Shown here one piece after another: positions 1 to 8,097 of a stretch of DNA of 64,000 bases. How positions within the stretch are numbered: position 1 is the first letter of the stretch; the number at the start of each line of letters is the position of its first letter. This DNA comes from Terrirhizobium terrae (lineage in GTDB: Bacteria; Pseudomonadota; Alphaproteobacteria; Rhizobiales; Rhizobiaceae), in the NCBI RefSeq assembly GCF_030323265.1, contig NZ_CP104990.1:248001-312000 (forward strand), in the 5' to 3' direction. A program made the translations under genes and the position numbers. The notes under the pieces were generated by a model that searched no databases, was not told the DNA's origin, and saw nothing but the letters and a program-made list of their open reading frames with translations.

Positions 1-304
1 CCTTGGACTGGATCACGAGCACATCGCCATTGGGCAGGGTGTGGACCGTACGCGGGTTGGCGAGATCCTTCGCATAGACGGTCGCCTTCAAGCCTTCCGG
101 TACGGCGGGCGTTTCGCCATCCTTCCATCCGACCACGCTTGCGACCTTGAGGTCGGGCATCAGATCGGCCTGGGGTTCAGGGAGAACGGGGTCGGGGCCG
201 ATCTGCTGGGAGACGTCGAAACCGCCATCCTGTGCATAGGCGCCGACAGTTACGCTTGCCGAAAGAGCAAGGGCCGAGGCAATCAGAATTCGGGACTTTT
301 GCAT
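1..304 (-). CDS. Sorbosone/glucose dehydrogenase-like PQQ protein, N-terminal part (cut by window edge)
   Basis: Only the first ~101 residues are present; the gene runs off the left edge. It opens with a signal peptide (MQKSRILIASALALSASVTV, cleavage near AYAQ), so the product is periplasmic. The following segment around VVGWKDGETPAVPEGLKAT and LANPRTVHTLPNGDVLV resembles the start of the sorbosone/glucose dehydrogenase (GSDH) beta-propeller family, whose members oxidise sugars or aldehydes with PQQ. The stop codon of the upstream DUF2231 gene overlaps the start (ATGATG), so the two are probably translationally coupled. I chose the second ATG because it is better spaced from the GGAG motif. 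The propeller itself is outside the window, so the substrate is unknown. A pqq operon lies 23 kb away. Confidence 0.7.
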   Translation of the reverse strand, partial: MQKSRILIASALALSASVTVGAYAQDGGFDVSQQIGPDPVLPEPQADLMPDLKVASVVGWKDGETPAVPEGLKATVYAKDLANPRTVHTLPNGDVLVIQSK

Positions 305-741
305 CATACTCTCCATGCCAGTCTGGCATATTTGCGCGACGACACTGCCGCTGCCAGAAGCAGGAGCACGAAGGTGACTGCCGACAGCGCCAACCCATAA
401 GGCATGACCGCCGTCCAGCCGTCGCGGGCGTGGACGAAGCTGTTGAGGACGGCAATAGCCAGGATCAGGATGTAGAGAAGCACCGTCGCAAATGCCGGCC
501 TTAATGGACGTGTGCGTGGGCGGAGATAATCGAGAATGCCTGCAAGAAGCCCTATGCCGCCCAAAACAAGGCCAGCCAACAGCAACCACGATGAGAAATT
601 CTGCCACATGATGTCGCTGCTCATCACGTAGGCGATGTCGGTCAAGAGAGCGAGGCTGAAACAGACAAAGGGAAACGGGACAAAGATTGACTGAAACGGA
701 TAGGCCGCCGAATCGCGGTTGGGGGAGGAGAACACAGCCAT
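304..741 (-). CDS. DUF2231 family membrane protein
   Basis: This 145-residue protein has four hydrophobic segments (roughly residues 18-38, 50-68, 83-100 and 115-135). The N-terminal stretch with the pattern PFQSIFVPFPFV and a later GLLAGILDYLR match the DUF2231 family of small membrane proteins, often found beside cytochromes and oxidases. Some relatives may bind haem; I see no firm evidence for that here. ATG is preceded by GGAG at a normal distance. The gene ends inside the start of the sorbosone-dehydrogenase-like gene. It was probably the continuation of the oxidase operon at 6024-11650 before the insertion sequences landed upstream of it. Confidence 0.7.
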   Translation of the reverse strand: MAVFSSPNRDSAAYPFQSIFVPFPFVCFSLALLTDIAYVMSSDIMWQNFSSWLLLAGLVLGGIGLLAGILDYLRPRTRPLRPAFATVLLYILILAIAVLNSFVHARDGWTAVMPYGLALSAVTFVLLLLAAAVSSRKYARLAWRV

Positions 742-900
742 GAGGATGCTCCATGGAGGAGGAACGCCGAGACGAGGAAATTAAACCCCTGCGTGACGGT
801 TTTGTTCCCTGTTTCCGGCTGCTTGCCGTCTTCGATGGATGTTAGAGCAATTTGCGATTCCAACTTTGCAGAGAAGGGGCATCCCAACTTCGCGGCCACG

Positions 901-905
901 TACGA
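901..905. repeat. Target-site duplication TACGA, left copy
   Basis: TACGA stands directly before the TGT that opens IS copy 1. The same five bases occur between the two IS copies (3434-3438) and after the second (5969-5973). Three copies at exactly the element boundaries fit a 5-bp target duplication plus a shared junction repeat. Confidence 0.6.
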
Positions 906-1127
906 TGTCAAAGCTGGATAGGGCTGCGACGCTGTCGGCCAGTTAGAGATGCGACACTGGCTCCGACGATCAGCCCCCGATCCGACCGGCTGGGCCGGGT
1001 TGCAAGGGAGGAGCGGGGGCGGGTGATGACGCTCCCTTTGGGCTTTAGCTTTCTCAGTGGCAATTGTGTCGTTGTCGACTGATACTCGTTTACACCGCAT
1101 TGGGCGGGTAGGGATCAAAGCCGCGCG

Positions 1128-1865
1128 ATGCTTCCGGAAATCAAGCTGCAGGGTAACGTCGATGTCGCCGCGCTGTCACCTCTTCTTCGCGGCATGCTGC
1201 TGTCCGTTGCCTATGCCGACGGTGAGGGCGGCATAGGATTGACCGCGACCGGCGCCATGAACCGCAAATTCGTGCATTGGGCCGCTGTGAACTTCCTCTG
1301 GCCCAACTTCACGGCCGTAGACCTCTACAGCATGAACAAAGTTCTGAACGAAAGCGACATGCCGCCGCTCTGGGTCGTGCGGGACATGACCCGCCACATG
1401 CAGCTTCTTCGCCGGAAAAAGGATGTGCTAGTGCCAACCAAACGAGGTCGCGAGTTTCTGGTGAACCCGCAAGCCTTCTTCGATCTGATCGCCACCGATT
1501 ATCTCTATTCCTATGTCCACGCCACCGAGCGCAAGCAAGAGGTCCAAGCTCGGTTTCGTTGGTGGCGCATGCTCCTCAATCTTCTCAACATCAAGGCGAG
1601 AGAGGGCTGCACGCCATTAGACATTGTTAAGATCCTTTATCCAGACATGGAACCTCTGTCAGACACCGAAATGACCCTGGAAGCCTGGGAGCTGAAATCC
1701 GATCTCCAATATGGTGTCCTGCGGCGTCTGTGCTGGCTGGGCCTGCTTTATGAGACACGAGAAGGGCTCACGCTTCTTCAAGACGGAGCCTTCCACAAGA
1801 CGCCGCTTTGGTCCGCCTGCTTGCAGCTGGAATCAGATATGCAAAGCGACATCGGCGTACACTGA
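1128..1865 (+). CDS. IS passenger protein, hypothetical (copy 1)
   Basis: I do not recognise a named family for this 245-residue soluble protein. It has no membrane segments. Residues about 95-115 read as a basic stretch followed by a VLVPTKRGREFL segment, and the C-terminal third (ELKSDLQYGVLRRLCWLGLL) could form a winged-helix fold; both are weak impressions. The gene sits about 220 bp inside the left IS end and converges on the transposase, with only 6 bp between the two stop codons. The encoded protein is identical to that of the second IS copy. Because it lies between the terminal repeats it moves with the element and is best treated as cargo. Confidence 0.7.
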   Translation: MLPEIKLQGNVDVAALSPLLRGMLLSVAYADGEGGIGLTATGAMNRKFVHWAAVNFLWPNFTAVDLYSMNKVLNESDMPPLWVVRDMTRHMQLLRRKKDVLVPTKRGREFLVNPQAFFDLIATDYLYSYVHATERKQEVQARFRWWRMLLNLLNIKAREGCTPLDIVKILYPDMEPLSDTEMTLEAWELKSDLQYGVLRRLCWLGLLYETREGLTLLQDGAFHKTPLWSACLQLESDMQSDIGVH

Positions 1866-1871
1866 CGATCT

Positions 1872-3291
1872 CTATTCCGCCGCTGGCTGCCTCAATAACG
1901 CTTTCTCTCGCCGTGCAATCACCGCCGGATCGTTCATGTAATCTGTCCTCGGCTTACGGCCACGCTTCTGATAGCCGTTGGCCTTGCTGCCGTCCCGAAT
2001 ACCGAACATATGATCTTTCTGCCCGGTGCGCCGGGGACCGCTCTTGCTCCGTTGCTGTTCCCGTCCAGCCTGCATCTCGGCGACGATCGACAGCATGTCG
2101 TCCAGCCGCTTGTTGTTGACGACCTCGGCACGATGCACCGAGCGTAACGTGTCAAAGGTTCTATAGGGCAGGGCAAAGCTCTCATGCATGATCTCGAGCC
2201 GTCCGTCTGGATAGTCGCAGACGATCACCTTCTTACCCGCCAAAGGCGTGGAAATCTCGGTCGGATCAAGGATGAACAGCACCTTGTCGTAGCGCAGCGT
2301 CAAAGCCTGTGACAGCGTGCGAACTTCCTTGCGGCACATGGCGCCATCAAGGTTCTCGTGATCGGCCAACGGCCGGTGCATGTCCTTCGGATTGCGCGGC
2401 TGTTTGCCGAAACGCACGTTGAAATCTGCAATGAAGTCAGGCGCATAGGCGTTGGCTTCCTCGATCGTGTCGATGCCGCGAAGCCGCATCTCCTTCACCA
2501 GCCGATCCTGCAATGTCTGGTTGGCACGTTCCACACGCCCCTTGGCCTGCGGGGTGTTGGCACAGATGATGTTAATGTTCAGCTCATAAAGCGCCCGGCC
2601 GAACTGCGTCAGGCCGCTCGTCCGGTCTTTCTTCGACGGATGGAGCGAGCGGAAAACGCCGTGTTTGTCGCTGTAAAACGCCAGCGGCTTGCCCCATTGC
2701 TGTAGATAGGCCTTCGTCGCATGCAGATAGTCGAATGTATTCTCCGAGCCAGCAAACCGTAGATGCAGCAGCTTGCCGGTCGCGTCATCGATATAGACGA
2801 GCAGGGCGCATTTGGGCCCACGGTTCGAACCACCAGTGATGTGAGCCATCGATTTGCACCAGCTCACCAAAGCAATCACGCCGGCCGCGTGGCTGGAAAA
2901 CCCGTTTCTTGCGTTCTCTGCGTGAGACCCAGATACCGGCCTCGGTCATCCATTGTCGCAGCGTCTCCTTGGCGACAGAGATATGGTGCAGCTCGATCAG
3001 CTTCTCACGCGCCAGCGTCGGACCGAAATCCAGATAGCGTTCGCGGATCAGATCCAGCGCCGCATTGCGAAACTCCTCGCTGTGGCGCCGGTTGCTCGGA
3101 CGAGATCGCTTCCTGGAAACGAGCCCGGCCGGACCATCCCGGTCATAGGCTTGCAGCAGCCGATGGACCTGACTTCGACTGAGGTCGAGCCGTTCGGCAG
3201 CCTGGACAACGCTCAGGCGTTCGTCACGGATCTTCTGGATAAGCTCGAGGCGACGCAATTCTTTCTGCGACATGGTGATCATAAAGGACAT
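1872..3291 (-). pseudogene. ISNCY/IS1202-type transposase, frameshifted (copy 1)
   Basis: Same protein as the intact transposase at 4405-5826, but split. The first ~155 residues (HTH region and first catalytic Asp in VQIDGSHHWWF) read in one frame. The rest (second Asp in FYSDKHGVF and the Glu in GRVERANQ) reads in another. The break is near 2826, where two bases are missing relative to copy 2. The 5' part of the gene, from about 2778 upstream, also carries many mostly silent differences from copy 2, while the 3' part matches it. No single frame gives a complete DDE domain, so this copy should not make active transposase. Confidence 0.85.
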
Positions 3292-3433
3292 GACGATTCC
3301 GATCGCTCATGGTCTCGACCAGGCTGAAGATCGTCATCCTTGCTCCCAACGTTGGCTTTGACCAGTGCGTCGAGAGGCGAGATTGTCGCATCTCTAACTG
3401 GCCCAACTGTCGCATTACTAAATAGCCGCTACA

Positions 3434-3438
3434 TACGA
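3434..3438. repeat. TACGA junction between the two IS copies
   Basis: Exactly five bases separate the ACA end of copy 1 from the TGT start of copy 2, and they match the flanking repeats at 901-905 and 5969-5973. Abutted ends with a short spacer are typical of insertion into a previous target duplication or of a circle or dimer junction. Confidence 0.6.
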
Positions 3439-3660
3439 TGTCAAAGCTGGATAGGGCTGCGACGCTGTCGGCCAGTTAGAGATGCGACACTGGCTCCGAC
3501 GATCAGCCCCCGATCCGACCGGCTGGGCCGGGTTGCAAGGGAGGAGCGGGGGCGGGTGATGACGCTCCCTTTGGGCTTTAGCTTTCTCAGTGGCAATTGT
3601 GTCGTTGTCGACTGATACTCGTTTACACCGCATTGGGCGGGTAGGGATCAAAGCCGCGCG

Positions 3661-4398
3661 ATGCTTCCGGAAATCAAGCTGCAGGGTAACGTCGATGTCG
3701 CCGCGCTGTCACCTCTTCTTCGCGGCATGCTGCTGTCCGTTGCCTATGCCGACGGTGAGGGCGGCATAGGATTGACCGCGACCGGCGCCATGAACCGCAA
3801 ATTCGTGCATTGGGCCGCTGTGAACTTCCTCTGGCCCAACTTCACGGCCGTAGACCTCTACAGCATGAACAAAGTTCTGAACGAAAGCGACATGCCGCCG
3901 CTCTGGGTCGTGCGGGACATGACCCGCCACATGCAGCTTCTTCGCCGGAAAAAGGATGTGCTAGTGCCAACCAAACGAGGTCGCGAGTTTCTGGTGAACC
4001 CGCAAGCCTTCTTCGATCTGATCGCCACCGATTATCTCTATTCCTATGTCCACGCCACCGAGCGCAAGCAAGAGGTCCAAGCTCGGTTTCGTTGGTGGCG
4101 CATGCTCCTCAATCTTCTCAACATCAAGGCGAGAGAGGGCTGCACGCCATTAGACATTGTTAAGATCCTTTATCCAGACATGGAACCTCTGTCAGACACC
4201 GAAATGACCCTGGAAGCCTGGGAGCTGAAATCCGATCTCCAATATGGTGTCCTGCGGCGTCTGTGCTGGCTGGGCCTGCTTTATGAGACACGAGAAGGGC
4301 TCACGCTTCTTCAAGACGGAGCCTTCCACAAGACGCCGCTTTGGTCCGCCTGCTTGCAGCTGGAATCAGATATGCAAAGCGACATCGGCGTACACTGA
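3661..4398 (+). CDS. IS passenger protein, hypothetical (copy 2)
   Basis: Second copy of the 245-residue passenger; the protein sequence is identical to that at 1128-1865. No signal peptide or membrane segment is visible and I cannot assign a function. It converges on the intact transposase with 6 bp between stop codons. Its preservation in both copies, including the one with a dead transposase, may only reflect recent duplication. Confidence 0.7.
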   Translation: MLPEIKLQGNVDVAALSPLLRGMLLSVAYADGEGGIGLTATGAMNRKFVHWAAVNFLWPNFTAVDLYSMNKVLNESDMPPLWVVRDMTRHMQLLRRKKDVLVPTKRGREFLVNPQAFFDLIATDYLYSYVHATERKQEVQARFRWWRMLLNLLNIKAREGCTPLDIVKILYPDMEPLSDTEMTLEAWELKSDLQYGVLRRLCWLGLLYETREGLTLLQDGAFHKTPLWSACLQLESDMQSDIGVH

Positions 4399-4404
4399 CG
4401 ATCT

Positions 4405-5826
4405 CTATTCCGCCGCTGGCTGCCTCAATAACGCTTTCTCTCGCCGTGCAATCACCGCCGGATCGTTCATGTAATCTGTCCTCGGCTTACGGCCACGCTT
4501 CTGATAGCCGTTGGCCTTGCTGCCGTCCCGAATACCGAACATATGATCTTTCTGCCCGGTGCGCCGGGGACCGCTCTTGCTCCGTTGCTGTTCCCGTCCA
4601 GCCTGCATCTCGGCGACGATCGACAGCATGTCGTCCAGCCGCTTGTTGTTGACGACCTCGGCACGATGCACCGAGCGTAACGTGTCAAAGGTTCTATAGG
4701 GCAGGGCAAAGCTCTCATGCATGATCTCGAGCCGTCCGTCTGGATAGTCGCAGACGATCACCTTCTTACCCGCCAAAGGCGTGGAAATCTCGGTCGGATC
4801 AAGGATGAACAGCACCTTGTCGTAGCGCAGCGTCAAAGCCTGTGACAGCGTGCGAACTTCCTTGCGGCACATGGCGCCATCAAGGTTCTCGTGATCGGCC
4901 AACGGCCGGTGCATGTCCTTCGGATTGCGCGGCTGTTTGCCGAAACGCACGTTGAAATCTGCAATGAAGTCAGGCGCATAGGCGTTGGCTTCCTCGATCG
5001 TGTCGATGCCGCGAAGCCGCATCTCCTTCACCAGCCGATCCTGCAATGTCTGGTTGGCACGTTCCACACGCCCCTTGGCCTGCGGGGTGTTGGCACAGAT
5101 GATGTTAATGTTCAGCTCATAAAGCGCCCGGCCGAACTGCGTCAGGCCGCTCGTCCGGTCTTTCTTCGACGGATGGAGCGAGCGGAAAACGCCGTGTTTG
5201 TCGCTGTAAAACGCCAGCGGCTTGCCCCATTGCTGTAGATAGGCCTTCGTCGCATGCAGATAGTCGAATGTATTCTCCGAGCCAGCAAACCGTAGATGCA
5301 GCAGCTTGCCAGTCGCGTCATCGATATAGACGAGCAGGGCGCATTTGGGGCCACGGTTCTCGAACCACCAGTGATGTGAGCCATCGATCTGCACCAGTTC
5401 GCCAAAGCAGTCACGTCGGCCGCGTGGCTGGAAAACCCGTTTCTTGCGTTCCCGGCGTGAGACCCAGATACCAGCCTCGGTCATCCATTGCCGCAGCGTC
5501 TCCTTGGCGACAGAAATCCGGTGCAGCTCGATCAGCTTCTCGCGCGCCAGCGTCGGGCCGAAATCCAGATAACGTTCGCGGATCAGATCCAGCGCCGCAT
5601 TGCGGAACTCTTCGCTATGGCGCCGATTGCTCGGCCGTGATCGCTTTTTTGAAACAAGACCGGCCGGACCATCCCGGTCATAGGCCTGCAGAAGCCGATG
5701 GACCTGACTTCGACTGAGGTCGAGCCGTTCGGCCGCCTGGACGACGCTCAGGCGTTCGTCACGAATCTTCTGGATGAGTTCGAGGCGATGCAACTCTTTC
5801 TGCGACATGGTGATCATAAAGGACAT
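4405..5826 (-). CDS. ISNCY/IS1202-type DDE transposase
   Basis: Complete at 473 residues, the usual size for this group. Residues 8-60 form a helix-turn-helix (LSVVQAAERLDLSRSQVHRL) followed by a second DNA-binding region to about 135. The RNase-H-like catalytic core shows Asp148 (VQIDGSHHWWF), Asp209 (FYSDKHGVF) and Glu255 (GRVERANQ). The C-terminal tail is basic, with a KRGRKPRTDY stretch. It is transcribed inward from the right IS end. The motifs around the catalytic residues resemble proteins labelled ISNCY, now partly placed in an IS1202 family; assignment is from memory of those motifs, not from a search. This is the only intact transposase in the window. Confidence 0.88.
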   Translation of the reverse strand: MSFMITMSQKELHRLELIQKIRDERLSVVQAAERLDLSRSQVHRLLQAYDRDGPAGLVSKKRSRPSNRRHSEEFRNAALDLIRERYLDFGPTLAREKLIELHRISVAKETLRQWMTEAGIWVSRRERKKRVFQPRGRRDCFGELVQIDGSHHWWFENRGPKCALLVYIDDATGKLLHLRFAGSENTFDYLHATKAYLQQWGKPLAFYSDKHGVFRSLHPSKKDRTSGLTQFGRALYELNINIICANTPQAKGRVERANQTLQDRLVKEMRLRGIDTIEEANAYAPDFIADFNVRFGKQPRNPKDMHRPLADHENLDGAMCRKEVRTLSQALTLRYDKVLFILDPTEISTPLAGKKVIVCDYPDGRLEIMHESFALPYRTFDTLRSVHRAEVVNNKRLDDMLSIVAEMQAGREQQRSKSGPRRTGQKDHMFGIRDGSKANGYQKRGRKPRTDYMNDPAVIARREKALLRQPAAE

Positions 5827-5968
5827 GACGACTCCGACCGCTCATGGTCTCGACCAGGCTGAAGATCGTCATCCTTGCTCCCAACGTTGGCTTTGACCAG
5901 TGCGTCGAGAGGCGAGACTGTCGCATCTCTAACTGGCCCAACTGTCGCATTACTAAATAGCCCTTACA

Positions 5969-5973
5969 TACGA
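5969..5973. repeat. Target-site duplication TACGA, right copy
   Basis: Third copy of TACGA, directly after the right end of IS copy 2 and directly before the dif-like site. Confidence 0.6.
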
Positions 5974-6001
5974 AGATCGCATAAGCTGAATTATGGAACT
6001 C
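5974..6001 (+). other. dif-like XerC/XerD site next to the IS
   Basis: The sequence reads AGATCGCATAA, six bases GCTGAA, then TTATGGAACTC. E. coli dif has GGTGCGCATAA, six bases, TTATGTTAAAT. The inner seven bases of the XerC arm and the inner five of the XerD arm match, with the correct 6-bp spacer; the outer XerD arm is poor. The site sits immediately beyond the 5-bp duplication of IS copy 2. It could be the replicon's dif, a pdif-like site, or chance, and no Xer protein is encoded nearby. Confidence 0.5.
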
Positions 6002-6023
6002 TCAGTCTCGTCATATCTCCCTG

Positions 6024-7076
6024 TCATCGTTGGCTGAAGTAGGCTGCAAGTGCATCGATATCTTCAGGCTTCAGTTCCTTGGCAGCATTCGTCATCAGAT
6101 GCGCAAAGGAAGAGCCTCCGCGGGTGCCCGCGTGGAACAGCGCCAATTGCTGACGCAGATAAGCCGAGTTCTGGCCCGTCAGTTTGGGATAGGCGGGGTT
6201 CCCGTCCTGCTTGTCGTGGCAACTCAGGCAAGCCGGGACCTTGTCAGCCGCGCGGCCTTGCTCCGCCAGCAGGCGTCCTTTCTCTACCAGAGCCGGATCA
6301 TGGGCCGTATCTGCCCGGTCCCCAAGGTTCTGGTTGGCGTAATAGGCCGCCAGTTCGGGCAGGCCTTCGCTCGGCAAGGTGCCGACAGCCACCTGCATGA
6401 TGCCGCTCGGGCGTTGCTTGTCCGCATAGGCCTTCAACGCATTAAGGAGATACGCCTCCGACTGTCCGGCAAGCCTCGGAATGTAGCTATCGTCGCTCAG
6501 CTTGGCCTCGGCGTGACAGCTTTCGCAGGTGATTGGCAAAGGCGAGACTTCGCCGGCGTGACCGATACCGTGCAGGCCGGATGCCTTGATGTAGGCCTGC
6601 GCATCCATGTCCGGCAATTTGCGGAGAAACGCCACCATCGACCAGACCTCGTCATCGCGCGACTGGACGGGCCATGCAGGCATGCCGGTGAAGCGCACGC
6701 CGTGCTTGACGATCTCGAAAAGTTCGGCATCCGACCATTCGGGCACAACCGTTTTGAGATCGGGTGGCGGGGGCAGCATGGCCAGTACGGAATCCGGTCT
6801 CGGCTGGGCCGGTGAACCGTGACAGACGGCACAGCCGGTCTCGAAATGGCCCGCAGCACCTGGCACGAGCGCCGGATCGCCAAGCGGTGGCACGTCGCCA
6901 GTCGCCACCGCACGGACAGAGACTGAATTGCGCATGACCCAATGCAGAAACCAGTCGGTGATTGCCCAATGGCCGGTCGACGCTCGCACGCTCATCAAGC
7001 CGGACCAGCCCACGGCAAGGCCGAGAAGCGGCGCAAGGACGGCAAGCACGATCAAGTGTTTCCAGCGGATGGTCAT
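6024..7076 (-). CDS. Three-haem c-type cytochrome of the oxidase operon
   Basis: This 350-residue protein has an N-terminal membrane anchor or uncleaved signal (residues about 7-28). Three CXXCH haem-binding motifs follow: CAVCH at 82-86, CESCH at 184-188 and CLSCH at 283-287. Each lies in a cytochrome-c fold with a downstream Met candidate. It should sit on the periplasmic face and pass electrons to the haem-copper oxidase encoded upstream. I chose the ATG at 7076 because it overlaps the stop codon of the CtaG-like gene (TGATG), although the frame stays open further upstream. It is the last oxidase gene before the insertion sequences, whose right end is about 55 bp from its stop. Confidence 0.85.
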   Translation of the reverse strand: MTIRWKHLIVLAVLAPLLGLAVGWSGLMSVRASTGHWAITDWFLHWVMRNSVSVRAVATGDVPPLGDPALVPGAAGHFETGCAVCHGSPAQPRPDSVLAMLPPPPDLKTVVPEWSDAELFEIVKHGVRFTGMPAWPVQSRDDEVWSMVAFLRKLPDMDAQAYIKASGLHGIGHAGEVSPLPITCESCHAEAKLSDDSYIPRLAGQSEAYLLNALKAYADKQRPSGIMQVAVGTLPSEGLPELAAYYANQNLGDRADTAHDPALVEKGRLLAEQGRAADKVPACLSCHDKQDGNPAYPKLTGQNSAYLRQQLALFHAGTRGGSSFAHLMTNAAKELKPEDIDALAAYFSQR

Positions 7077-7717
7077 CAGCCTCTCCTGCGCGGTGCTTGT
7101 GGAATCCCGGAATTGAGCGTCGTGGCCAGAAGCGACACGCCGCCGGCAAGATAGACCGCCGCTCCCACCAGAAGCATGATGACACCACCCGCCTGTTGAT
7201 CGACGACCGGGCTGAGCGCAATGCCGAAGCAACTCACCTCGCCGTCGCCGTAGAGTGCTCGCGGCGAAAGCGCCAGCAATGCGCCGAGCAGCGTCATGTG
7301 CATGGAGGTAAACAGCAGGCCGACGGCCCCGGCCATGCGTCGCCCGCCCCTGCCCGCTTCCAGTCCACCGAGACAGGAGAGCCACAGCGCCAGACCTGCC
7401 ACGAGAAAGGTGACCTGCTCCACCGCGGCGATTGATGGAGAACTTTCCGACAGCGCCCGAAAGGTCGGGATGTGCCAGATCCAGACGGCGACGAGTTCCA
7501 AGAGTGATGCGACGATCGGCGAGAACCACGGCCAGCGTGCCGGGAGATCGAAGCGCGTACCCGAAAGACCGATGGCGATGAGCGGCGCCGCGCCGGCCAC
7601 AACGCCCATGTGAGCGATCATGTGGATGGTGAAGGAGGCCCGGTCGGCTAAGGGCAGCAGAACCGCCCAGAGCGCCATGAGCAGGATCACACCGACATAG
7701 AGCGACGTATGCTTCAT
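7076..7717 (-). CDS. CtaG-type (Caa3_CtaG) cytochrome oxidase assembly protein
   Basis: A 213-residue polytopic protein with about six membrane segments. The pattern HMIAHMGVV near residue 30, WIWHIPTF near 80 and a later MHMTLLGALLAL with conserved His residues fits the caa3-type CtaG family (PF09678), membrane proteins needed for copper delivery or assembly of caa3-like oxidases. It is unrelated to the Cox11 proteins that share the CtaG name. The ATG at 7717 overlaps the previous stop as ATGA, so I prefer it to a GTG nine bases upstream. It lies between a small membrane protein and the three-haem cytochrome, all on one strand with overlaps. Confidence 0.82.
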   Translation of the reverse strand: MKHTSLYVGVILLMALWAVLLPLADRASFTIHMIAHMGVVAGAAPLIAIGLSGTRFDLPARWPWFSPIVASLLELVAVWIWHIPTFRALSESSPSIAAVEQVTFLVAGLALWLSCLGGLEAGRGGRRMAGAVGLLFTSMHMTLLGALLALSPRALYGDGEVSCFGIALSPVVDQQAGGVIMLLVGAAVYLAGGVSLLATTLNSGIPQAPRRRG

Positions 7718-8097
7718 CGCTGGCACTCCGCGATGAAGATCAGCGGAATGGCGGCATAGACGACGGCGATGAAACTGAGGCCCGAGAGAAGCAGCGTTGC
7801 ATAACCCTGAAACAGGGTTCGGGCTTTACTCGTTGGCTCGTCGTGGGGCGGGTCTTGTACGCCGAAGCCCCATTGCCGCCACGCCAGCCAGGCGGAAAGA
7901 ACGATGACTGCCAATGCGACGACGGTGAAGCCTGCGAGAAGAAGCCGCACCGTGCCGAAGCCGAAGTCCAGGGATGCAGCCTTGGCGCAGTAGACGGCGA
8001 CTGTCGCATAACAGCCGACGAAATGCACTGCCCACACGGTCGGTGCGGTAAACAGGGTCCAGAGGCTTTCCACCTCGCGCGGGATGACGCTCTTCAT
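7714..8097 (-). CDS. Small membrane protein of the oxidase operon
   Basis: 127 residues with three hydrophobic segments (about 18-38, 48-70, 100-122). A WAVHFVGCYATVAVYC segment places His and Cys in the first helix. Proteins of this size often sit between the oxidase catalytic subunit and CtaG in alphaproteobacterial operons; I cannot name a function beyond a likely accessory or assembly role. It overlaps both neighbours by four bases (ATGA), which points to coupled translation. Confidence 0.6.
   Translation of the reverse strand: MKSVIPREVESLWTLFTAPTVWAVHFVGCYATVAVYCAKAASLDFGFGTVRLLLAGFTVVALAVIVLSAWLAWRQWGFGVQDPPHDEPTSKARTLFQGYATLLLSGLSFIAVVYAAIPLIFIAECQR

Larger units (their letters stand above)
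906..3433. mobile_element. ISNCY/IS1202-type insertion sequence, copy 1 (2528 bp, defective transposase)
   Basis: The element starts TGTCAAAGCTGG and ends with TACA. Read inward, its ends align as imperfect terminal inverted repeats: shared TGT, GCT, TAG and TGCGAC blocks and then a perfect 20-bp block, GGCCAGTTAGAGATGCGACA. It carries a plus-strand passenger gene and a minus-strand transposase, facing each other. It is 2 bp shorter than copy 2 because of a deletion that breaks the transposase. Bases up to about 2777 look identical to copy 2, whereas the last ~650 bp differ at many sites. Family assignment rests on the transposase of copy 2. Confidence 0.85.
3439..5968. mobile_element. ISNCY/IS1202-type insertion sequence, copy 2 (2530 bp, intact)
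   Basis: Same ends and gene order as copy 1 and in the same direction, starting TGTCAAAGCTGG and ending CCCTTACA. The internal block GGCCAGTTAGAGATGCGACA is repeated in inverted orientation near both ends, and the TGCGAC motif occurs twice per end, which is typical of a transposase binding site. Both the passenger gene and the transposase are complete. The right end stands five bases from a dif-like sequence (5974-6001). My recollection is that some IS1202-group elements make 5-6 bp duplications beside Xer sites, which would fit. Confidence 0.9.

Noticed and set aside
906..5968. Composite transposon carrying cargo between two IS copies
   Set aside because: Only five bases separate the copies, so there is no cargo segment; the passenger gene belongs to each IS.
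7077..7529. N-terminal extension of the three-haem cytochrome frame to 501 residues
   Set aside because: The added 151 residues are the out-of-frame shadow of the CtaG gene, and a coupled ATG exists at 7076.
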